From contig JARFRI010000334.1 in the NCBI GenBank assembly GCA_029287335.1, positions 1-6,480 of the forward strand: a DNA stretch of 6,480 nucleotides, written 5' to 3'. This stretch comes from Phycisphaera sp. Its GTDB lineage: Bacteria; Planctomycetota; Phycisphaerae; Phycisphaerales; Phycisphaeraceae. Both the position numbers and the translations under genes were made by a program. Under the pieces are notes generated by a model. That model did no database searches. It was not told the DNA's origin and saw nothing but the letters and a program-made list of their open reading frames with translations. Positions 1-6,086 of this stretch are shown here, piece after piece (position 1 is the first letter of the stretch; every line of letters begins with the position of its first letter).

Positions 1-1898
1 CCCGCAGCGACCGTTACTTCGATTTCAGAGTTACTCACTGGCTCGGCGTGCTCGTCGCGCTCAGCACGACCTGTTCGGCGAGAGACTGAACGCACGCCTT
101 CGATTTCCACAAGCTGCTTCTCGACTTCCGTCGCAAGCCGGTCGCTCTCGACGATCGAAGTGCCGGGTGGTGCGAGTAAGAAAACAGTGAATGTCCCTTC
201 ATTAAATGAAGGCAGGAACGACGTGCCATATGTGCCCGCAAGCATCAATGCACCGATCGTTGCAAGGCCCGCGACACCAATGACCCAGGCGCGGAAGCGG
301 ATCGCCCCACGCAGCATCGGCTCGTATACGCGTTTGAGCTGACGAACCAGTAAGCCGTCCTGTTCTTCATGCTTACCGCCGAGCCGGCCTTTCAACATGA
401 ACTTGCACAGCGCTGGCACGACGGTCAGCGCGACGAGTAGCGACGCGCCGATTGACACCATATAGGTCAGCGCAAGCGGCTGGAAGAACCGGCCTTCAAG
501 ACCCTCCAATACGAGCAATGGAACGAAGACCATCACGATGATGAGCGTTGCGAACACCATCGCCGGGCGAATCTCATTACTGCCGTCGAAAATGACCTCG
601 ACGTAATCCCGTCTCTGGTCCTCGGGTCGTGCACGGTTCTGTTTGAGCCGTCGGAACACGTTCTCGACATCGATGATCGCATCATCAACGAGCACGCCGA
701 TCGCGACAGTCAGGCCACCCAGCGTCATCACGTTCAGGCCCAGGTTCAGGCCGTCCATGATCAGCAGGCCCACGGCCAGGGAGATCGGGATCGCCGTCAG
801 TGTGATCAGCGTCGTCCGCACGTTCATCAGGAACAGCACCAGGATGATGACAACGATCACAACCGCTTCCAACAGCACCTTTGTGACGTTGTTGATCGAC
901 CGATCGATGAAGTGTGACTGGCGCATCACGTCGCGGTTTAGCTCGACACCTGCAGGTAACGCGGGCTCGACTTGGTCGTACAAATCATCGAGCGCCTTGG
1001 TGAGCGCGAGCGTGTTAGTGCCCGGCGACTTCTGGATTGACAGGATGACCGCGGGCTCAGCACCCTCGGACGCCGTACCACGTGTAAGGGCGGGCCCGAG
1101 TTGGACATCGGCGACCTGTCCAATCGTGACGGGAACGCCCTCGTGGTACTTAATAATCGTGTTCGCAATATCTTCAGGTCGAGTGACACGGCTCTGCTGA
1201 CGAATCGGGATCTCAAACTGGTCCACATCGACTAGGTACCCACCGCTCGCGGTGCTGTGCGAACCGCCGGCCGCTTCAACCACATCCGAAATTGTCAGAT
1301 CGTAGAGACGAAGACGCTCTTGATCGACATTGACCTGGTACTCCGGAAGCTCCCCGCCAATGGGTACCACTTGGGCGACGCCCGGGATCGCAAGGATCTT
1401 GTTCCGCAGATCGAACTCGGCGTAAGCACGCAGGTCCATCGGGCTCACTTCGCCATTGGGAGACGAGAGTGAGATAAGCATAATCTCACCGGCGATCGAG
1501 GTGATCGGTGTAATAAAGGGATCGACATCCTCGGGCAGGTTCTCACGCGCGGAAACCAGCCGTTCAGAGACGAGTTGGCGCGCGTCGAATTGGTCCGCGC
1601 CCCATTCCAGGTCGACCCAAACGATCGACAATCCGATCGCGCTGGTACTGCGCACGCGGCGGACGCCGGTCATGCCGTTAACCGCAGTCTCGATCGGGAA
1701 GGTAACGTACTGCTCAACCTCGTCGGCGGACAACCCGCCCGACTCGGCCATGATCGTAACGGTCGGCGCGTTGAGTTCAGGGAACACATCGACCGACATC
1801 TGTGGCAAGCGGTAGCCGGCATAAGCAACGATTAACGCTGCTGCGATTAGCACGAGCCCCGAATATTGCAAAGAAAAGCGTATGACTGCTTTCAACAT
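1..1898 (-). CDS. Heavy-metal efflux RND permease, CusA/CzcA family (C-terminal part outside window)
   Basis: This is the inner-membrane proton-driven pump of a tripartite efflux system. About 632 residues are visible, in one open frame to the left edge; family members are usually a little over 1000 residues, so the C-terminal 40% is missing. TM1 lies at about 13-30, followed by DVFPEL (37-42) and the periplasmic porter domain. TM2-TM4 lie at about 341-411, TM5-TM6 at 446-497 and TM7 at 538-556. TM4 carries D405 and E412 (VLVDDAIIDVEN), matching the CusA proton-relay residues; the first Asp of the CzcA-type DFG motif is Ala399. D406 and D410 are extra acids. At the CusA metal-site positions, Met573 is Phe and Met623 is Asn, while E567 and E625 are kept. 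The start ATG has a strong GGGGAGGA 7 nt upstream and follows the adaptor stop by 3 nt. Metal efflux is a family inference; the substrate is open. Confidence 0.93.
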   Translation of the reverse strand, partial: MLKAVIRFSLQYSGLVLIAAALIVAYAGYRLPQMSVDVFPELNAPTVTIMAESGGLSADEVEQYVTFPIETAVNGMTGVRRVRSTSAIGLSIVWVDLEWGADQFDARQLVSERLVSARENLPEDVDPFITPITSIAGEIMLISLSSPNGEVSPMDLRAYAEFDLRNKILAIPGVAQVVPIGGELPEYQVNVDQERLRLYDLTISDVVEAAGGSHSTASGGYLVDVDQFEIPIRQQSRVTRPEDIANTIIKYHEGVPVTIGQVADVQLGPALTRGTASEGAEPAVILSIQKSPGTNTLALTKALDDLYDQVEPALPAGVELNRDVMRQSHFIDRSINNVTKVLLEAVVIVVIILVLFLMNVRTTLITLTAIPISLAVGLLIMDGLNLGLNVMTLGGLTVAIGVLVDDAIIDVENVFRRLKQNRARPEDQRRDYVEVIFDGSNEIRPAMVFATLIIVMVFVPLLVLEGLEGRFFQPLALTYMVSIGASLLVALTVVPALCKFMLKGRLGGKHEEQDGLLVRQLKRVYEPMLRGAIRFRAWVIGVAGLATIGALMLAGTYGTSFLPSFNEGTFTVFLLAPPGTSIVESDRLATEVEKQLVEIEGVRSVSRRTGRAERDEHAEPVSNSEIEVTVAA

Positions 1899-1901
1899 GG
1901 C

Positions 1902-3359
1902 TTAGTCCTCCCCTTCGTGGAAGGTGCCGTCAGCGTGGAAGTGTCCACCCTTCTGGATCGATCCACTGGTAGACAGCATGAGCTGGAACGCGCCATCGAG
2001 GACGATCTCGTTGCCATCACCGACGCCGCTGAGTATTTCAACCCATCGTCCGTCGTCCTTGCCCAGGTCCGCTTCCATGCGAAGCACTTGGTCAGGATTG
2101 CCGGGTGTACGGCGGAAGATGTACGGCGTCAGTCCATCACGCTGCACTGCGGCAAGCGGGATTGCTAACTCGGGTTCGACCGATGCGTCCGTCACGATTT
2201 CAAGCTGAGCCGAGACACCGGGGCGTGCCCAAGCCAACAGCTTGTCAGGAACCACAAACAGCTCGATCGTTCGATCGTTCGGGTCGCCCTCTAAACCAAC
2301 CATGAGTTTGCCGGTCATTGAATCACTGATCGGTATCGCTCGGCCTGTAGCCGTTGGCGTCGGCGGGACAATACGTGTCGAGAGGCCGTCACCCAGCGCT
2401 CCCATATCGCTTTGAAGTCCCGACGCGCGGAATCGAAGTTTGTCAGGCTGCACTACCGTCAGAACGGGCGATTTTTCGTCGGCCCATGCACCATTGGTCA
2501 GGCCCATCTCAGAGACAACGCCCGCCAGATCCGAACGCACCAGAATCTTGTTGATCGTTGCCCAACGCGGCTCTGTTACGCCATCCTGATCAACCGACTC
2601 TGTCAGATCATCGCGATTGATTGAAGTAATCGCTGCTGCTGAATCGAGCAAATAATGCAAGCGGAACTTGGCCGCACGGACGCCTGCCCGCGTCTGCTCT
2701 TGGTCGGCAAGAAGCTGAGCTTTTTTCTCGCCGACCTCAGCAAGGTCTGCCCGGGTACCCGAAAGCGATGCGCGGGCCTGCGTTAGCTCGTCCACTCGGC
2801 CGCCGCCCGCCTCACTCAGGCGTTCGAGACCCTCTACCCTTGCGGTCCAAACCTTGATCGTGTCATGCAGGCTTTTCTCGTGCACTTCATGCGCCTCTAG
2901 AAGCGGCTCATACGTTCTGAGTTGGGCCTGCAACTGATCGATCTGCGATGTGGCTTCAGCAAGCTGTTGCTGTAGTTCACGCCAGCCCGGCGAATCGATG
3001 CTGTAGAGCAAATCACCACTCTCAACGCGTTTGAACTGATCGACAAGCAGCTCGACCCGCCCCGGCATCGGGGTTCGATACTCGCGCTGGGCCGTCGGTA
3101 GATACTCGAAACGCCCCGGCACACGCAGTGTCTTTTCGACGCGTCGACGCTGAACTTCGACAAAGCTGATGCCGAGGTTCGAGCGTACGGCCGAGGGGAT
3201 GTCGATCAGGTTTGGATTGCTAGAGGCCGAGTCACCGGATGATTCATCCATGTGGCCCGTGTGATCATCGTTTTGGCCTGAATCGCCTTCGCAAGCGATC
3301 GTGACCATCAATACCATCATTAAAAAGGTCGTCCAAGCGACCCGGTTCATCGTGTTCAT
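1902..3359 (-). CDS. Efflux RND periplasmic adaptor (membrane fusion protein), lipoprotein
   Basis: This 485-residue protein is the periplasmic bridge between the RND permease and the outer-membrane channel (HlyD/CusB-type adaptor). A hydrophobic signal (about 7-22) ends at Cys23 (VTIAC), a probable though not ideal lipobox, so it is likely anchored as a lipoprotein. A short His/Asp/Met stretch follows (DDHTGHMD, 31-38). The first barrel/lipoyl part spans about 65-125. A heptad-like, Glu/Gln/Leu-rich helical hairpin spans about 126-238. The second lipoyl half is near 272-304, then beta-barrel and membrane-proximal domains run to about 465. The C-terminus is again His-rich (GGHFHADGTFHEGED, 471-485). 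The ATG overlaps the upstream TGA as ATGA, with GAAGGAG 7 nt upstream (3367-3373). A second in-frame Met at residue 4 is possible, but the first has the better spacing. The His-rich ends suggest metal capture; this is inference. Confidence 0.93.
   Translation of the reverse strand: MNTMNRVAWTTFLMMVLMVTIACEGDSGQNDDHTGHMDESSGDSASSNPNLIDIPSAVRSNLGISFVEVQRRRVEKTLRVPGRFEYLPTAQREYRTPMPGRVELLVDQFKRVESGDLLYSIDSPGWRELQQQLAEATSQIDQLQAQLRTYEPLLEAHEVHEKSLHDTIKVWTARVEGLERLSEAGGGRVDELTQARASLSGTRADLAEVGEKKAQLLADQEQTRAGVRAAKFRLHYLLDSAAAITSINRDDLTESVDQDGVTEPRWATINKILVRSDLAGVVSEMGLTNGAWADEKSPVLTVVQPDKLRFRASGLQSDMGALGDGLSTRIVPPTPTATGRAIPISDSMTGKLMVGLEGDPNDRTIELFVVPDKLLAWARPGVSAQLEIVTDASVEPELAIPLAAVQRDGLTPYIFRRTPGNPDQVLRMEADLGKDDGRWVEILSGVGDGNEIVLDGAFQLMLSTSGSIQKGGHFHADGTFHEGED
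1906..1913 (-). promoter_or_regulatory. Ribosome binding site of the RND permease
   Basis: GGGGAGGA on the minus strand lies 7 nt before the ATG at 1898 and inside the last codons of the adaptor gene. It fixes the permease start and implies that ribosomes finishing the adaptor reach the permease start directly. Confidence 0.8.
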
Positions 3360-4816
3360 CGTGAGACTCCTTCGCCGGCATCATCAACACCAGTCGTTGT
3401 GGTTTTTGTTTTTACGGAGGCAGAAACAGGCGAGGGCGTCGCCGGCTCATCCGGCCCAAGCAATCGGACGACCTCGATACGCGCCGCCAACTCAGCAAGA
3501 TTGAGATCAAGGATCCGGTCCTTCGCCTCGAACCGCCGTGTCACTGTCTCTAGCAAGATCAGCGTGTTGACCTCGCCCAACTCGGCCAGGCGATCGATCT
3601 CCGCGGCCTGCGCGTCAAGCATCGGCACCAGTTCGTCCTGAAGAACTTCCTGCTGCTTTTGTGCGGCTGATAAACGGGCTTGGGCACCGGCCAACTGAAA
3701 CGCCAACCGTTCAAATTCGGTCTGGGCCGTCGAACGAGCGAGTTGACGCTCCGCACGAGCCGTCGCGATGCCACCACGGTTAGCGTTCAAGCTAGGAATC
3801 GGCAGCGAGACGCCCAGCAGCAACCGGTCGTCCTTGTCCTCGCTACCGTATCCCGCACCGATCTCGATGTCCGGGTATTGCTTGCGGACCTCCAATCGCA
3901 GGCTTTGCTCCGCGACTGCATAGTCCGCCCGCGCAACGGCCAGCGTGGTATTCGACTTTATCAATCGATCCGTCGTTTGTGAGGACTCAGGCAAATCAAT
4001 CGTCGATAGCGAAGGGACTAACTCGACGCGCGTGGTGGGCAATAGCCCCATCAGCGACATGAGTTCAAGTCGGTTCTGCTCGGCCTCTGCCTCGACCGAG
4101 GCTCGTACCACACGCAAACCGATCCGCTGGGACCGCAGCAATCGGGCCTCGACGCGCGTGAGTTCGCCGGCCTTCTCCAGCCGATCCGATACAACGCCAA
4201 TTCGATCGATCTGTTCGGCGACCTCGTCGATCAGTCGCATCCGTTCAGCGGCAACCGACCAGTCCGCCCATGCTTTACGAACCTTAGCCCGCATCGACCA
4301 CTCAGCATCGACAACGCGGCGCAGTTCCGCTTCGTAGGCTCGATCAGCCTTGTCCTCTTCGACGCCCAGACGACCTGAGATCGGGATCGTCAGGCTCAAG
4401 GTAAGTCCGTACTCGAACGGACCAGAAGGCGAAAGTAACTCGGCTCCGTCGAACCCGAACACCGGGTCCTCCCATAGCCCAGCGGTCTGAGCATCCGCCA
4501 AGGCAGCGCCGGCACGCAGTCGAGCCAGCCGCAGGTCGGGGTTGTAAAACAGCGCGATGACCTCGGCCTCGGCCGAACTGATGCCATTGCTGGTATCGAA
4601 CGGATCATCCGTATCGGTATCACCGTCAGCCAGACGTTCGGCGAAGGCTCGGAGGGACTCTTCTTGGGCGAGTCTGGAGGCAACATCGGCCTGGTGTTCA
4701 GCGAGATCAAGTGGCAAGGGCTGGTAGCTCTGGCACCCTGCCAGTAGCGCCACGCATGCCAGCGGCACAACGTGCCACGGTATCCGCGCATCACGCGGAA
4801 GCGTTCGGTTGTTCAT
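3356..4816 (-). CDS. TolC/CzcC-family outer-membrane efflux lipoprotein
   Basis: This 486-residue protein is the outer-membrane channel of the tripartite pump. The signal peptide ends in a classic lipobox, LLAGC, with the modified Cys at 28. An acidic stretch (DGDTDTDD, 64-71) precedes the first outer-membrane-factor repeat (about 80-270). That repeat has the family-typical NPDLRLARL helix start (92-100) and a strand segment ending SLTIPISGRLG (141-151). The second repeat (about 285-452) repeats the plan, with LGVSLPIPSLNANRG at 334-348 and long amphipathic helices. The length is normal for the family. The C-terminal tail (455-486) is Thr/Pro/Ser-rich and looks disordered. The start ATG has CAGGAC 7 nt upstream, and that site sits on the edge of a long hairpin in the leader. 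The stop overlaps the adaptor start by 4 nt. It is the first gene of the C-B-A set; no separate promoter is obvious before it. Confidence 0.93.
   Translation of the reverse strand: MNNRTLPRDARIPWHVVPLACVALLAGCQSYQPLPLDLAEHQADVASRLAQEESLRAFAERLADGDTDTDDPFDTSNGISSAEAEVIALFYNPDLRLARLRAGAALADAQTAGLWEDPVFGFDGAELLSPSGPFEYGLTLSLTIPISGRLGVEEDKADRAYEAELRRVVDAEWSMRAKVRKAWADWSVAAERMRLIDEVAEQIDRIGVVSDRLEKAGELTRVEARLLRSQRIGLRVVRASVEAEAEQNRLELMSLMGLLPTTRVELVPSLSTIDLPESSQTTDRLIKSNTTLAVARADYAVAEQSLRLEVRKQYPDIEIGAGYGSEDKDDRLLLGVSLPIPSLNANRGGIATARAERQLARSTAQTEFERLAFQLAGAQARLSAAQKQQEVLQDELVPMLDAQAAEIDRLAELGEVNTLILLETVTRRFEAKDRILDLNLAELAARIEVVRLLGPDEPATPSPVSASVKTKTTTTGVDDAGEGVSR
3367..3373 (-). promoter_or_regulatory. 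Ribosome binding site of the adaptor gene
   Basis: GAAGGAG on the minus strand, 7 nt before the ATG at 3359, within the 3' end of the TolC-family gene. It favours Met1 over the in-frame Met4 as start. Confidence 0.75.
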
Positions 4817-4823
4817 GTTTCAA

Positions 4824-4829
4824 GTCCTG
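4824..4829 (-). promoter_or_regulatory. Ribosome binding site of the TolC-family gene
   Basis: CAGGAC on the minus strand, 7 nt before the ATG at 4816. Its first three bases (4827-4829) are the last paired bases of the leader hairpin at 4827-4897, so folding could partly hide it. Confidence 0.6.
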
Positions 4830-4897
4830 ATAGTGTTCCAAGGGATAGCCAGCAACAGCCATACGAGGGCGTTGCAAGTGCTTGGGAAAACTATCAG
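4827..4897 (-). promoter_or_regulatory. Long imperfect hairpin in the leader of the efflux genes
   Basis: The arms 4827-4842 and 4881-4897 are near-perfect inverted repeats: 15 pairs, one mismatch (4835/4889) and one bulged base (4884). The 38-nt interior holds a second stem: 4852-4856 pairs with 4871-4875, and 4858-4860 with 4868-4870, capped by a 7-nt loop. The fold fills nearly all of the 83-bp gap between the small Cys/His gene and the TolC-family gene, and its 3' arm runs into the ribosome binding site. No run of U follows, so it does not look like a factor-independent terminator. It could tune translation, protect or mark a processing end, or be a protein-binding dyad. The pairing is seen in the sequence; the function is not known. 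Confidence 0.6.
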
Positions 4898-4899
4898 TG

Positions 4900-5328
4900 C
4901 TAGACAATCAGACGAGTCGTCGAGAGGTCGGCGATACGCTGCGTTCCGCTAGGATCAAACCACTTTGGGACAGGTGGCGGACTAAGAAGATACCCCGGCT
5001 CAACAAGCGTAATCGCAAACAACTCCACCGGCGGCAACAAGACGTCAGGCAGTGCCTTCGCATCAAGCCGAGGCAGTGGCGTCAGCAACTCGGCGATTGA
5101 CAGGTCAAGATCAACACAACTGCAGTCACCATGGGGTTCGCCGACCGCTGCGGGAAGCGGCATGCTTTGCGTCGCGTGGCTGCAATCTAGCTCACAGCTC
5201 TCAGTCGCGGCTTCTTGAGGATGTTCATGCCCACCACCTAAACAGATCGTCCCCGCACCTGCAACCGCCCCAAACAGGGACTGAAGCAGCACGGCACCGA
5301 CGAGCAGGATGGCAAAAGGCTTTGGCAT
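4900..5328 (-). CDS. Small exported Cys/His-rich protein, putative metal-binding accessory (unknown function)
   Basis: This 142-residue protein is not assigned to a named family. A hydrophobic N-terminal segment (about 5-25) ending AVAGAG looks like a cleavable signal peptide. The next 45 residues concentrate possible metal ligands: CLGGGHEH (C29, H34, H36), CELDCSH (C45, C49, H51) and HGDCSC (H66, C69, C71), then VDLDLS. The C-terminal half (about 80-142) is Pro/Leu-rich without Cys or His. I chose ATG 5328. An in-frame TTG at 5346 would add six residues but has no ribosome binding site. The ATG also lacks one, but the promoter-like sequence just upstream would place the RNA start at or next to it, allowing a leaderless message. 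It sits between the sigma pair and the efflux genes, which suggests periplasmic metal capture, sensing or delivery; that role is inferred. Small Cys/His-rich ORFs near metal-efflux operons are a known theme, but I cannot name this one. Confidence 0.78.
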   Translation of the reverse strand: MPKPFAILLVGAVLLQSLFGAVAGAGTICLGGGHEHPQEAATESCELDCSHATQSMPLPAAVGEPHGDCSCVDLDLSIAELLTPLPRLDAKALPDVLLPPVELFAITLVEPGYLLSPPPVPKWFDPSGTQRIADLSTTRLIV

Positions 5329-5335
5329 CACAATC

Positions 5336-5365
5336 ACTATACGCAATATCGGGCAGAAGGTTCAA
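5336..5365 (-). promoter_or_regulatory. Putative ECF-type promoter for the small gene and efflux operon
   Basis: On the minus strand, TTGAAC (5360-5365) is followed, 16 nt later, by CGTATA (5338-5343). The AAC-N16-CGTA layout is that of many ECF sigma promoters; the B. subtilis SigW consensus is TGAAAC-N16-CGTA. The same bases also read as a housekeeping-like pair, TTGAAC-N18-TATAGT (-10 at 5336-5341), so the sigma class cannot be settled by eye. The site lies in the 62-bp gap behind the sigma/anti-sigma pair and faces the remaining genes. The expected RNA start falls at about 5331-5328, on or just before the ATG. Confidence 0.5.
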
Positions 5366-5390
5366 CAGATATACAAATAGCAGCTGACTT

Positions 5391-6086
5391 TTATTCCCGA
5401 AGCTCTCCAAACTTGATCGCAGCAGCAACATCCGCAAGCGTGTCAGCATCAATCTCGCCCATCACACACATCCACAAATCGCCGTTATTTCGCATCACCA
5501 TCGGCATGCCGGCGTGATCGTGGCCCTGCAATTCGATGCCCGAGGGGTGGTCGATCGGGTGCATGGGCTGGGCGAAGTCTTCGCCTTGGGCGATGATGAT
5601 CGTGGCAATGCCCCCCGGCTGCTTGAGGACCAATGCGGCTCGTAAAGGAAACTCGCCTTCGACGAGACAACAGGACTCGACGTGTGTACCGTCGATGATG
5701 GGCAACGATTGCTTGCCGAAGAGTTGGGCGTCAATTAGGGACTGGGCTTGGTCAATCGTGTTTGCGAGATAGGCTTCCTGCGGGTCGTTCAGCAGGTGGT
5801 CGTGAAGTTCGGCCACGGTCATCGTCTCAGCGATGGCGGTTTGGGGGCCGACGCCGAAGAACGCGTAGTAGGACGCGCCAGCGATGCCGATCATCAGCAG
5901 GATGGCTGCGGCCAGACGCATCCAGCCCTGGGTTGCGGCTCTGCGTGGCTGTTGCCTTGCCGGCTGAGGTCTTGGAATCTCGTCCGCCATCTTCTGTTCG
6001 AGACGAGACAGGTCCACCGGCGTTGATTCGAGCTTGGCCAGTCGGTCGCGTGTGGCCTGGTCAAGTTGTTTGTCGTGCTCACTCAT
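5391..6086 (-). CDS. Single-pass membrane protein, candidate anti-sigma factor with Cys/His/Met-rich outer domain
   Basis: This 231-residue protein follows the sigma gene, overlapping it by 8 nt (ATGAGTGA). The start at 6086 has GAAGGG 8 nt upstream; the frame stays open upstream to 6260, but that part lies inside the sigma gene and is a shadow. Residues 1-55 are charged and cytoplasmic (MSEHDKQLDQATRD at the start). One membrane segment lies at about 56-77, and the remaining 150 residues should be outside the cytoplasm. The zinc-anti-sigma motif HxxxCxxC is absent from the N-terminal part. The outer domain carries C139-C140, C207, H176, H180, H189, H191, M194, M196, M198, M206 and M209, including GHDHAGMPMVM (188-198) and WMCVMG (205-210). 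Pairing with the sigma gene, topology and size support an anti-sigma role. The ligand-rich outer domain, next to metal efflux genes, suggests it also senses metal. Neither role is shown by a recognised domain. Confidence 0.75.
   Translation of the reverse strand: MSEHDKQLDQATRDRLAKLESTPVDLSRLEQKMADEIPRPQPARQQPRRAATQGWMRLAAAILLMIGIAGASYYAFFGVGPQTAIAETMTVAELHDHLLNDPQEAYLANTIDQAQSLIDAQLFGKQSLPIIDGTHVESCCLVEGEFPLRAALVLKQPGGIATIIIAQGEDFAQPMHPIDHPSGIELQGHDHAGMPMVMRNNGDLWMCVMGEIDADTLADVAAAIKFGELRE

Noticed and set aside
643..1200. Plus-strand open frame of 185 codons
   Set aside because: It lies wholly antisense to the permease TM2-TM4 and porter region, is low-complexity Ser/Thr/Arg-rich as expected for a shadow of a high-GC gene, and has no recognisable domain.
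1902..2168. Plus-strand open frames across the adaptor and the adaptor/permease junction
   Set aside because: These lie antisense to a well-supported adaptor gene, overlap each other in different frames, and have no ribosome binding site or family resemblance.
4827..4897. Factor-independent terminator between the small gene and the TolC-family gene
   Set aside because: The stem is long and AT-mixed with a structured 38-nt interior, and no U tract follows in the minus-strand direction. The next bases are the ribosome binding site and start codon.
5329..5346. TTG start for the small Cys/His protein
   Set aside because: It has no ribosome binding site upstream, and the promoter-like -10 element lies on and just after the TTG, so it would not be in the transcript from that promoter.
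4882..5387. Plus-strand open frames opposite the small Cys/His gene
   Set aside because: Basic, His/Arg/Gln-rich composition with no signal or domain. The minus-strand frame has a coherent signal peptide and clustered Cys/His motifs and fits the gene order.
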